A DNA stretch of 37,853 nucleotides from Tannerella sp. (lineage in GTDB: Bacteria; Bacteroidota; Bacteroidia; Bacteroidales; Tannerellaceae). Under the pieces are notes generated by a model. The model had not been told where the DNA came from. It saw only the letters and a program-made list of their open reading frames with translations, and did no database searches. The DNA is taken from assembly GCA_031278765.1 (NCBI GenBank), contig JAITJX010000184.1:1-37853 (forward strand), read 5' to 3'. This document shows, in pieces, positions 1 through 8,247 of the stretch; within the stretch, counting starts at the first letter, position 1, and each line of letters starts with the position of its first letter. A program made the position numbers and the translations under genes.

Positions 1-453
1 GTAGGTCTTCGAGGTAACTGTGCCGCCGCTGATGGTGATTACCTTTTTGGTGATGGTTTGATTGGGCACAGTAACTGTAGAAGAACTACCCAGAGTATAC
101 GAGCCCCAATCGCCAGCCAGGGCCGTCACCGTAATCGTCACAGTTCTGTTTGCGCTTGGAGTCGAACTGTTATATTCTGCCGTGTAGGTGATGTGCGAGG
201 AGAGTTGGTCTGCGGTTAGAGTACCACTCTCGCCACTGGATAGAGAATAGCTTAAAGTTAATACCTCAGCGTTTTTATTTCCGTCGTAGGCTTTCTCCTT
301 AATTGTTGCACCAGTGAAGCTGACGGTGGTGGTCTGCGCTACCGCCGTAGCGGTGTTAAATACGTATGCCGTTATCAGGAGAACGGCAAATGTGCAGTAG
401 CGAAAGATGTTGTTACGCTTCTGCCGAATTGTTTTTGTAAAAAATCTGTTCAT
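1..453 (-). CDS. N-terminus of a truncated large surface protein with YDG-type repeat domain (continues off left edge)
   Basis: Manual minus-strand translation from ATG at 453: MNRFFTKTIRQKRNNIFRYCTFAVLLITAYVFNTATAVAQTTTVSFTGATIKEKAYDGNKNAEVLTLSYSL... Signal peptide followed by a KAYDGN..AEV motif typical of YDG repeats; open to the window edge. Confidence 0.8.
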   Translation of the reverse strand, partial: MNRFFTKTIRQKRNNIFRYCTFAVLLITAYVFNTATAVAQTTTVSFTGATIKEKAYDGNKNAEVLTLSYSLSSGESGTLTADQLSSHITYTAEYNSSTPSANRTVTITVTALAGDWGSYTLGSSSTVTVPNQTITKKVITISGGTVTSKTY

Positions 454-531
454 AATTATAAATTTTTAAAAAGTTAGATTAAATAAAAAGTATTAAATAA
501 AAAATATAGAAATTTCTTCTGTTAAAGTTTC

Positions 532-645
532 TTATGCCCATGCAGGAGGGGGACGCCATAGCGTCGTGTCGTAGAATGTCGTTGCAAGGATGCGCGCGTG
601 AAAGTCTCTCTCAGCAAAGATTGTTTCAAAGTAATTAAAATTCAT
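532..645 (-). CDS. Putative 37-aa small protein/leader peptide (MNFNYFETIFAERDFHARILATTFYDTTLWRPPPAWA)
   Basis: Manual translation; ATG (645) to TAA (532) lying between a canonical promoter box and the YDG surface-protein start; locally more GC-rich than the flanking AT-rich DNA. Confidence 0.4.
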   Translation of the reverse strand: MNFNYFETIFAERDFHARILATTFYDTTLWRPPPAWA

Positions 646-738
646 AGAACTGATTACTTTTTTATTTGCTGCATTCGCAGCTGTTTTATGTGAGAAAATA
701 ACTTTCATCTGTTGTTATATTACAATCTAAATCGTCGC

Positions 739-746
739 CAAAGGTA
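739..746 (-). promoter_or_regulatory. Bacteroidota -7 box TACCTTTG for the small ORF/YDG surface protein transcript
   Basis: TACCTTTG on the minus strand with TTTG -33-like motifs about 18-22 bp upstream (765-772). Confidence 0.6.
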
Positions 747-831
747 ATTCTTTTTTTTTTAAAACAAACAAATAATTTACTGATTTTTTAAAAAAAAAAT
801 ATTTTCTCCCGTCGCCAACGCCGAAGTTGTG

Positions 832-1725
832 TTACGTATTTTCAACGGTTATGCCACTGTAGACAACGTTTTCGGCATCGTCGTCAGGTGGCGGGAGCGT
901 TTCTTTTTTATTATTATCGTCAGTGGGGGATAATTCTTTGTCTTTGGTTTTCAATTCTCTTGATTTTCCTGCTTCATCAACAAATCTCTGAAATATTTTC
1001 AAGAGCGTCTTGTCTTTATTTATAAGCAGTTCCGGATGAAACTGTACGGCCATAATCCAATTCGCCGAATCTATTTTTTCCATGGCTTCCACGATTCCGT
1101 CAGCCGCTCTTCCGGCAATCGTAAATCCGTCGGCAGGTCGCTTGACGGCCTGATGATGCGCCGAATTTACCATTAAAATTTTGTCGCCTACTATTTTTGA
1201 GAACATGGTGCTGTCTTCTACTATGACCGAATGTGAAGGCTCAGTGTTGGAATTTCTTTGGCGGTGAGATACCGATTTCTCATAATATTGGGCAGGTATA
1301 TCCTGATACAAAGATCCTCCGAAAGCAATGTTAATAAGTTGCAACCCTCGACAAATGCCTAGTACGGGTACGCTGTTCTCTGCCGCAAGAAGCAACAGCC
1401 TTATTTCAAACGTATCGCGAGGAGCGTTTACCGTTCCCATTTGTGGAATGGGTTTCTCATTATAATAAGCAGGATCAAAATCTCCGCCTCCAGGGAAAAT
1501 AATCCCGTCAACAGATTTCAAAAGTTCTACAATGACGCTGTCGTCTCTTATAAGCGGCACAATAATCGGTATTCCGCCGGCTTTAAGAATGGCTTCTATA
1601 TAAGCGCGCGATACATAGCATACTCCATCTCTATACGTGTCGGCAATTCCTATCACAGGGCGGTTTTGAGCATCCATCGCCCAAATATGGTAACAAAGCA
1701 GTATAAGCGTTATAATTTTCTTCAC
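832..1725 (-). CDS. Gamma-glutamyl-gamma-aminobutyrate hydrolase family / class I glutamine amidotransferase (peptidase C26), secreted
   Basis: Signal peptide; PGGGDFDPAYY, LGICRGLQLIN and VQFHPE motifs. Confidence 0.88.
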   Translation of the reverse strand: MKKIITLILLCYHIWAMDAQNRPVIGIADTYRDGVCYVSRAYIEAILKAGGIPIIVPLIRDDSVIVELLKSVDGIIFPGGGDFDPAYYNEKPIPQMGTVNAPRDTFEIRLLLLAAENSVPVLGICRGLQLINIAFGGSLYQDIPAQYYEKSVSHRQRNSNTEPSHSVIVEDSTMFSKIVGDKILMVNSAHHQAVKRPADGFTIAGRAADGIVEAMEKIDSANWIMAVQFHPELLINKDKTLLKIFQRFVDEAGKSRELKTKDKELSPTDDNNKKETLPPPDDDAENVVYSGITVENT

Positions 1726-1743
1726 TTTCTTGAAATTTTCAAA

Positions 1744-3180
1744 TTAAATGCTGTTTAAAAGACTTAATTTATTATCATTATATAATTTGAATATGAGTTC
1801 TCCAAAGAGCGTATTTGCCCATGCAAACCATTTACGCGTGAATTTTTCAGGATTGTCGATGTGAAAGCTTTCGTGCATGAAGTTTGTATTTGCGTCGGTG
1901 TCGCGCAATGTTTTAATGCAGTATCTGATTTCGTTATCGTTTTTTGCTGTCATGGCTTTCATTATTATGCTCATAGGCCATATATAATCAAAACCGATAT
2001 GTGGTCCGCCGATTCCTTCGGCTACCCGTCCTTTAAAAAAGTAGGGATTGGCATCACTCCATATTAATGTCCTTGTATTCAAATAAACGGGATCATTATC
2101 GGTGACGCATCCCAGATAGGGCAGGGATAGCAGGCTGGGAATATTTGCATCGTCCATGAAGAGTTGATTTCCAAAACCGTCTACTTCGTAAGCGTATATT
2201 TTACCAAATTTTTCATGTTCGCTCATTGCATATTTTTCGATTGCCGCATGAACTTCAATAGCCAAGCCGTTACATTCGGATGCCATCACATTATTCTTGC
2301 AGACATTTTCCAATATCTCTGCCGCTTGTAACAACGATTTCACAGCAAACAGGTTGGAGGGGACAAGAAAGTTTAATGTCGTAGCATCGTCGGAAGGACG
2401 GAAAGAAGAAACAATCAAACCGACAGGTTTTACCGGCGCGCCATATCCGTCATTGCACAGCGTATCAAGCTGTCGCTCCGTTTTGCGTCGAAATTTATAG
2501 GGTCCGCGACCGTCTTTTCGCTGTTGTTCTTTGAAGGTTTTGAGCGTCAATGCTACTGCTTTTTCCCAATCTTTGTCGAAAACAGAAACATCTCCCGATA
2601 TTTTCCAATAATTATAAGCCAAACGTACAGGATAGCAAAGAGAGTCTATTTCCCATTTTCGCTCGTGCAATTCGGGCTTCATAGCAGTATGATCCGACAT
2701 CCATTCGCTTTTAGCCGGTCCGTCATTGAAAGCATTTGCATAAGGATCTATCAATATGCACTTCGTCTGTCGATTAATCACTCCGGCAATGAGCAAGCGC
2801 AAAGGTTCATCCTCTCTTATTAATCTGAGATAGGGAAAAACCTGCGCGGCAGAATCACGTAACCACATGGCATGAATGTCTCCCGTATACACAAAAGTAT
2901 CCGGCTTGCCATCTTGAATGCGGTAATGAACGGTTGTATCAAGCGTGTTCGGAAAACAATTCTCAAACATCCGGGCAAGTTTCTTGTCCGTCAATTGACT
3001 CGTTACTTTTTTAATTGTTTCTTCCACCGATTTTGACGTAAAATTACGTTCCGCCGCCTCCGGTCTGTCGGATACGTATCCTTCCGACAATGAAGTAAAA
3101 GCATTAACGGCTTTACCGTCTATTGCCCATGCAGCCAGTCCGAGGCTGCTTGATTTGATAAAATTTCTTCGTGAAATCAT
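1744..3180 (-). CDS. GH125 family glycoside hydrolase (metal-independent exo-alpha-mannosidase, DUF1237)
   Basis: Tat-like leader MISRRNFIKSSSLGLAAWA; DIHAMWLRDSAAQVFPYL, GPHIGFDYIWPMSIIMKAMT and HESFHIDNPEKFTRKWFAWANTLFGEL motifs. Confidence 0.88.
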   Translation of the reverse strand: MISRRNFIKSSSLGLAAWAIDGKAVNAFTSLSEGYVSDRPEAAERNFTSKSVEETIKKVTSQLTDKKLARMFENCFPNTLDTTVHYRIQDGKPDTFVYTGDIHAMWLRDSAAQVFPYLRLIREDEPLRLLIAGVINRQTKCILIDPYANAFNDGPAKSEWMSDHTAMKPELHERKWEIDSLCYPVRLAYNYWKISGDVSVFDKDWEKAVALTLKTFKEQQRKDGRGPYKFRRKTERQLDTLCNDGYGAPVKPVGLIVSSFRPSDDATTLNFLVPSNLFAVKSLLQAAEILENVCKNNVMASECNGLAIEVHAAIEKYAMSEHEKFGKIYAYEVDGFGNQLFMDDANIPSLLSLPYLGCVTDNDPVYLNTRTLIWSDANPYFFKGRVAEGIGGPHIGFDYIWPMSIIMKAMTAKNDNEIRYCIKTLRDTDANTNFMHESFHIDNPEKFTRKWFAWANTLFGELIFKLYNDNKLSLLNSI

Positions 3181-3203
3181 GATTTTATACTATAAATTGG
3201 ATG

Positions 3204-3211
3204 CAAAGATA
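3204..3211 (-). promoter_or_regulatory. -7 box TATCTTTG upstream of GH125 gene
   Basis: caaagata on + strand 24 bp upstream of the GH125 ATG. Confidence 0.55.
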
Positions 3212-3264
3212 CACGAAATTAAAATATAAAAATTAATGTTTTGATTTTTTTCAATTTTTATTGC

Positions 3265-3272
3265 TACTTTTG
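3265..3272 (+). promoter_or_regulatory. -7 box TACTTTTG with TTTG -33 at 3240-3243
   Basis: Motif match and 21-bp spacing upstream of the PAP2 gene. Confidence 0.6.
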
Positions 3273-3299
3273 CGGCCTGAAAACTATTAAACAGCCAAT

Positions 3300-4037
3300 T
3301 TGATGAAGAGTTTAGTTATAGTCTTGATTTTTATGAATTTATTAACAACAAAAGCCCAAAATCAAGACACGATAAAACTCAAGGAACAACGTGAGTTTCC
3401 AAAGTTTATATTACCCGCCTGTTTAATTTCTTACGGTATAGGAGCAAGAATCATGGCGCCGATAAGAGAATTAGACTATAAAATTTCTGAAAATATCGAA
3501 AAATATTATACAAAAAGATCTTCGATAGACAATTACACACAATATGTTCCTGTTGCGGCGGTTTTTGGTCTGGACTTAACAGGAGCTAAAGCAAAAAATA
3601 ATTTTTGCGACAGAACATTTGTGTCGGCTACATCTTATTTGTTGATGACAGCCGTGGTCAGAACAATGAAACAGACCATCAACGTGCAACGCCCCGACAG
3701 TTATGATAATTACTCTTTCCCGTCCGGACACACAGCTACAGCTTTCGTCGGCGCTCATATATTGTCTAAAGAATACAAAGATGTTTCTCCCTGGATTGCA
3801 GTAGCCGGATATACTGTTGCAACAGGAACCGGTATATCACGGATTTACAATAAACACCACTGGTTGAGCGATGTCCTTACCGGCGCCGGAATAGGAATAC
3901 TCAGCGCCGAGGTCGGGTATTTACTTCTTCCCGTCTTTCATAAAATGTATGGTATCAAAGAAAAAGATAACAATCTTGTAATCATTCCTTCTATAAATAC
4001 CGGTTACTGTGGAATAGGGCTTGCTTACTCTTTTTGA
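3300..4037 (+). CDS. PAP2-superfamily phosphatase
   Basis: VQRPDSYDNYSFPSGHTATAF and RIYNKHHWLSDVLTGAGIG phosphatase motifs; signal peptide. Confidence 0.9.
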   Translation: MMKSLVIVLIFMNLLTTKAQNQDTIKLKEQREFPKFILPACLISYGIGARIMAPIRELDYKISENIEKYYTKRSSIDNYTQYVPVAAVFGLDLTGAKAKNNFCDRTFVSATSYLLMTAVVRTMKQTINVQRPDSYDNYSFPSGHTATAFVGAHILSKEYKDVSPWIAVAGYTVATGTGISRIYNKHHWLSDVLTGAGIGILSAEVGYLLLPVFHKMYGIKEKDNNLVIIPSINTGYCGIGLAYSF

Positions 4038-4120
4038 TTTTTTCAAATCATGAGTATATGGCGTCTGAAAAAAGAATTAGCCTTTTTTATACGCATTTGT
4101 TTTTTATGAAGAAAATTGTG

Positions 4121-4128
4121 TACTTTTG
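4121..4128 (+). promoter_or_regulatory. -7 box TACTTTTG with TTTG -33 at 4096-4099
   Basis: Motif match and 21-bp spacing upstream of the aldose epimerase gene. Confidence 0.6.
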
Positions 4129-4158
4129 TCAAGTTTTATAATCTAACTAAATTAATTA

Positions 4159-5322
4159 ATGTGTATGAAAAAAATTTTATTCGTAGCATTGGCGATAATG
4201 GTTTTATTGTCATGCCAAAAGAAAGAAAAAAATGTCCGGTCGCTTTCAGGACTTAATACCAAAGATTTTGTTACGAAAGTCGATGGTAAGAAAACGGGTT
4301 TGTATATCCTGAAAAATAATACAGGTCTCGAAGCCTGCATTACAAATTTCGGCGGTCGTATAGTGTCATTGCTCGTACATGACAGAAAAGGAAATCTGAC
4401 AGATGTAGTACTTGGTTACGGCAGTATCAAAGAGTATCTTGCCAAACCGGACGGTAATTATGGCGCATTGATTGGAAGGTACGGAAACCGCATCAAAGAT
4501 GGTTCTTTTACGCTTGACGGAAATACTTACGATTTGCCGAAAAATAATAACGGCAATTGCCTGCATGGCGGACCAAAAGGATATCACAATCAGGTGTGGA
4601 ACGCAGAAAAAATTGACGCTCAAACGCTTAAACTTACCTATCTTTCAAAAGACGGTGAAGCTGGTTTTCCGGGCAACCTGAATGTAACAGTGGTTTACAA
4701 ATTGACTGACGATGATGCGCTGGATATTCAGTATGAGGCAACTACCGACAAACCGACCGTTGTGAATCTGACAAATCACAGTTATTTTAATATTTCCGGA
4801 AATCCCGGCACTCAAATACTTAACAATTACATATATATTAATGCCGATTCTTTTACGATGGTTAATGACAAACTCATACCGATAGCAATCGCTGCCGTAG
4901 ACAGCACTCCCATGGACTTGCGCAAAGCGATGATTATAAAGGCAGGCATCGATGATTCCTACGAACAGATTCAACTCGGCAAAGGATATGACCATAACTG
5001 GGTACTGAATACAAAAGGCGATATAAATCAGATTGCTGCAAAGGTTTACAGTGATGAGAGCGGTATTGTTCTTGACGTCCATACCACAGAACCGGGAATA
5101 CAATTTTATAGCGGTAATTTCATGGCCCTGTCTGATGCGGGTAAACATGGCGTAAAGTATCTCCATCGTGGAGCTTTATGCCTTGAAACACAACATTATC
5201 CGGACAGTCCAAACAATCCTTCTTTCCCAAGCGCCGTACTTCGTCCCGGCGAGACTTACAAAAGCCGTTGCATATACAAGTTTAAAATTGTACCTGACCC
5301 TTTAACCAGCAAAGATTCATAA
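4159..5322 (+). CDS. galM: Aldose 1-epimerase (lipoprotein)
   Basis: ITNFGGRIVSLLV, GRYGNRI, LHGG and NLTNHSYFN motifs; lipobox MVLLSC. A second ATG at 4165 is an equally plausible start. Confidence 0.9.
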   Translation: MCMKKILFVALAIMVLLSCQKKEKNVRSLSGLNTKDFVTKVDGKKTGLYILKNNTGLEACITNFGGRIVSLLVHDRKGNLTDVVLGYGSIKEYLAKPDGNYGALIGRYGNRIKDGSFTLDGNTYDLPKNNNGNCLHGGPKGYHNQVWNAEKIDAQTLKLTYLSKDGEAGFPGNLNVTVVYKLTDDDALDIQYEATTDKPTVVNLTNHSYFNISGNPGTQILNNYIYINADSFTMVNDKLIPIAIAAVDSTPMDLRKAMIIKAGIDDSYEQIQLGKGYDHNWVLNTKGDINQIAAKVYSDESGIVLDVHTTEPGIQFYSGNFMALSDAGKHGVKYLHRGALCLETQHYPDSPNNPSFPSAVLRPGETYKSRCIYKFKIVPDPLTSKDS

Positions 5323-5326
5323 TGTT

Positions 5327-6181
5327 ATGAAAACATTTTTCGTTACAGTAATATTTCTGACATGTTTATGCGTTGAATCACAAAATAAGATAAAATTGTG
5401 GGAACACAATCCGCCTACCGATAACAAAATTGTCGTAAACGACAAAAATGTATCCGAATATCAAGATAACATACCGGAACTTGAAATTTTTCTACCTGAT
5501 AAATCAAAGGCTACAGGTATGGCCGTTATTGTATGTCCGGGGGGAGGTTATTCGGGGCTCGCCTACGAACACGAAGGTATAATGGTCGCAAAATGGCTTA
5601 ACAATGAAGGAATTGCCGCTTTTATTCTTGAATACAGAATGCCCAATAAGCATAAAACCGTTCCGCTCGAAGACACATGGCAGGCTATCAGACTTGTTCG
5701 TGAAAATGCCGCCAAATATAGCATAAATCCTTCAAGTATAGGAATTTGCGGTTTTTCTGCAGGAGGTCATTTGGCTTCGACGGCATCAACACATTTTGCA
5801 ACATCAGGCACAAGCACCAGACCTGATTTTTCCATTCTCTTTTATCCTGTTATTACAATGGGAACTTTTACCCATCAAGGTTCACGAGACAATTTGCTTG
5901 GCGAAAATCCAACAATAGAAGATATTTATATATATTCAAATGAAAAACAGATAAATACAAATACTCCTCCAACCATTTTACTGTTAAGCGACGACGACAA
6001 AGTCGTCGTTCCCGAAAACAGCCTTAAATATTACGAGGCTCTTAAAATGAACGGAATACCTGCCGCTTTGTATATTTTCCCGAAAGGCGGACATGGTTGG
6101 GGTTTTCATGAAACGTATGAATATCATAAACCTATGGTGGAACTGCTCTCGGGATGGCTAAAATCCATTAACGGTCAATAG
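5327..6181 (+). CDS. Alpha/beta hydrolase (acetyl-xylan-esterase/BD-FAE-like)
   Basis: VIVCPGGGYSGLAYEHEG, GICGFSAGGHLAS, LLLSDDDKVVVPENS and GGHGWGF motifs; signal peptide. Confidence 0.85.
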   Translation: MKTFFVTVIFLTCLCVESQNKIKLWEHNPPTDNKIVVNDKNVSEYQDNIPELEIFLPDKSKATGMAVIVCPGGGYSGLAYEHEGIMVAKWLNNEGIAAFILEYRMPNKHKTVPLEDTWQAIRLVRENAAKYSINPSSIGICGFSAGGHLASTASTHFATSGTSTRPDFSILFYPVITMGTFTHQGSRDNLLGENPTIEDIYIYSNEKQINTNTPPTILLLSDDDKVVVPENSLKYYEALKMNGIPAALYIFPKGGHGWGFHETYEYHKPMVELLSGWLKSINGQ

Positions 6182-6213
6182 CGGCGGATGAAGCCTTATA
6201 TTAAGCATGTTCC

Positions 6214-6303
6214 TGGCGGAAGGAGGGGGATTCGAACCCCCGGTACGGTAACCCGTACGACAGTTTAGCAAACTGTTGGTTTAAGCCACTCACCCATCCT
6301 TCC
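6214..6303 (-). tRNA. tRNA-Ser (anticodon GCT), CCA encoded
   Basis: Reverse complement GGAAGGATGGGTGAGTGGCTTAAACCAACAGTTTGCTAAACTGTCGTACGGGTTACCGTACCGGGGGTTCGAATCCCCCTCCTTCCGCCA: 7-bp acceptor stem, ACAGT-TTGCTAA-ACTGT anticodon arm, long variable arm, GGTTCGAATCC T-arm. Confidence 0.96.
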
Positions 6304-6340
6304 CGAACATTTAGCCTGCGCTGCTCATCCAAAGCGGGTG

Positions 6341-6348
6341 CAAAGGTA
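6341..6348 (-). promoter_or_regulatory. -7 box TACCTTTG for tRNA-Ser
   Basis: caaaggta on + strand 38 bp upstream of the tRNA 5' end. Confidence 0.55.
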
Positions 6349-6399
6349 AAGATTGTTTTTAAATTTACAAATTTTTTTGTGAACTTTTTGAAATATCGC

Positions 6400-6407
6400 T
6401 AACTTTG
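6400..6407 (+). promoter_or_regulatory. -7 box TAACTTTG with TTTG -33 at 6377-6380
   Basis: Motif match with 19-bp spacing, 23 bp upstream of the OB-fold ORF. Confidence 0.6.
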
Positions 6408-6430
6408 CGGGCATAAACCGTTAATTAATT

Positions 6431-6883
6431 ATGTATAGAACGAAAACTTGCAGTGAATTACATACTGACCCAACCGGGCAAAAAGTTGTTTTGTCCGGTT
6501 GGGTTAAATCTAAACGGGAGAGCAAACAAATCATCTTTCTTGATTTATGTGATTCAACGGGAAATATTCAATTGATCTTAGAGGATACGGCGCTTGGGCA
6601 TGAACTGTTCAATTCAGCTGAGAAAATCACGATTGAATCGGCAATTAAGGCGTCAGGTACAATAAAAATAAATGATTTGGGTTACAAAGAAGTTCAAGTC
6701 AATATTTTTTCAATTATTTCGCTATCCACAAAACATTATACACCCGAACTGCGAAATGATTTTGACATCTTTGACGAAAAATATATAGATCAAATGCTTT
6801 CAAATAGACGTTTGTATATAAGAAACAGAAAAAAAGTCCCTGCATATTTAAGCAAGATCAGTAAATATATTACAATTCAATAA
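6431..6883 (+). CDS. Stand-alone class IIb aminoacyl-tRNA synthetase-like OB-fold (anticodon-binding) protein, 150 aa
   Basis: MYRTKTCSELHTDPTGQKVVLSGWVKSKRESKQIIFLDLCDSTGNIQLIL resembles the AspRS N-terminus; ends after the linker RRLYIRNRKKVPAYLSKISKYI with no catalytic domain. Confidence 0.75.
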   Translation: MYRTKTCSELHTDPTGQKVVLSGWVKSKRESKQIIFLDLCDSTGNIQLILEDTALGHELFNSAEKITIESAIKASGTIKINDLGYKEVQVNIFSIISLSTKHYTPELRNDFDIFDEKYIDQMLSNRRLYIRNRKKVPAYLSKISKYITIQ

Positions 6884-6902
6884 ATAAAAAAACAAAAAAG
6901 CA

Positions 6903-8225
6903 ATGAGTAGTTTCAAAAACACAGAAAAACTTTATATCAAAGATGTAAAGAATTATGAAGGACAAATTATAGAAATAAAAGGATTTGTCCAAAGCGTCAG
7001 GAATTTAAAAAAAGTTCAATTCGTAATTTTACGGGATAAAACAGGGTTGCTTCAACTTTTTATTCCTAAAGACGAAATGAACGAAAAATTGAATACGCTT
7101 GTATCGGAGATTTCCAAAGAATCTGTAATATCCGTTACGGGCAAAGTGAACATTGACGCCAACGTCAAACTCAATCAGGTAGAAATTCAGGTTCAAAACA
7201 TGGAAGTATTAAGCGCTTCTTTGCCGGAGTTGCCGATTGACGAAAATTCGCCGTTAGACCTTTTATTGGATTGGCGTTTTATTGACTTGAGACAAGAAAA
7301 AAACACATTGATTTTCGAAATTCAAACCACAATGGAACATGCCATGCGGGAATGGTGGATTAATAATAATTTTGTAGAAATCCACACGCCAAAATTCGTA
7401 GGTACTGCAACCGAATCGGGCGCAGAAGTGTTTGAACTGCCTTATTTCGGTCGTACGGCATATTTGGCGCAATCACCGCAATTTTATAAACAAATGGCTA
7501 TGGCTGCCGGATTCGGCAGAGTTTTTGAAATAGCGCCGGTATTCAGAGCAAACTCTTCGCACACGAAAAGACACGATACGGAATTTACATCCGTCGATGT
7601 CGAAATATCATGGATAGACAGTTATGAAGACGTGATGAAATGTGAAGAAGAATGGCTTACTTATGTAATTACAAAGATAACAGAAAAACACGGAAAGCGA
7701 ATTAAGGAAGTGTTCGACGTTGATATTGAAATACCGGCTTTACCTTTCCCCAGAATGACATTGACGAAAGCAAGAGAGATCTTGTCCGAAATAGGGCATA
7801 TCATCGATCATAAAGAAGATTTAGACCCGCAAGGAGAGCGTCTTATCGGCGAATACATCAAAAAAAACTGTAATCACGATTATGTTTTCTTAACAGAATA
7901 TCCGACGTCGGTAAGAGCGTTTTACCACATGCGTCCGCCAAGTAATCCCGATGTAACAAACAGTTTCGACCTTATAGGGAAAGGCGTCGAAATAACGACA
8001 GGAGCGCAGCGGGAACATCGTGCGGATATTTTGACGAATCAGGCATTGGAAAAAGGATATAATTTGGAACCTCTGAAAGATTACATTAACTTCTTTAAAT
8101 ACGGATGTCCTCCACATGGCGGTTTTGGGCTGGGATTAACAAGATTGATTATGGTCTTGCTTCATTTGGATAGTGTTCGTGAGGCTACTTTTATTTACAG
8201 AGGTCCAACAAGGTTAAATCCGTAA
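6903..8225 (+). CDS. aspS: Aspartate--tRNA ligase, archaeal/non-discriminating type (class IIb)
   Basis: OB-fold plus GTATESGAEVFELPYFGRTAYLAQSPQFYKQMAMAAGFGRVFEIAPVFRANSSHTKRHDTEFTSVDVE and GGFGLGLTRLIM motifs; 440 aa, too short for the ~580-aa bacterial AspRS with GAD insertion. Confidence 0.85.
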   Translation: MSSFKNTEKLYIKDVKNYEGQIIEIKGFVQSVRNLKKVQFVILRDKTGLLQLFIPKDEMNEKLNTLVSEISKESVISVTGKVNIDANVKLNQVEIQVQNMEVLSASLPELPIDENSPLDLLLDWRFIDLRQEKNTLIFEIQTTMEHAMREWWINNNFVEIHTPKFVGTATESGAEVFELPYFGRTAYLAQSPQFYKQMAMAAGFGRVFEIAPVFRANSSHTKRHDTEFTSVDVEISWIDSYEDVMKCEEEWLTYVITKITEKHGKRIKEVFDVDIEIPALPFPRMTLTKAREILSEIGHIIDHKEDLDPQGERLIGEYIKKNCNHDYVFLTEYPTSVRAFYHMRPPSNPDVTNSFDLIGKGVEITTGAQREHRADILTNQALEKGYNLEPLKDYINFFKYGCPPHGGFGLGLTRLIMVLLHLDSVREATFIYRGPTRLNP

Positions 8226-8247
8226 CTTTAACATATTGTAAAACAAA

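Noticed and set aside
5991-6009. Perfect hairpin ACGACGAC-AAA-GTCGTCGT inside the esterase gene
   Set aside because: Explained by codons for the conserved DDDKVVVP active-site loop; no T-tract.
6214-6303. tRNA-Ser as an integration site for a mobile element
   Set aside because: No integrase, att-like direct repeat or mobile genes on either side.
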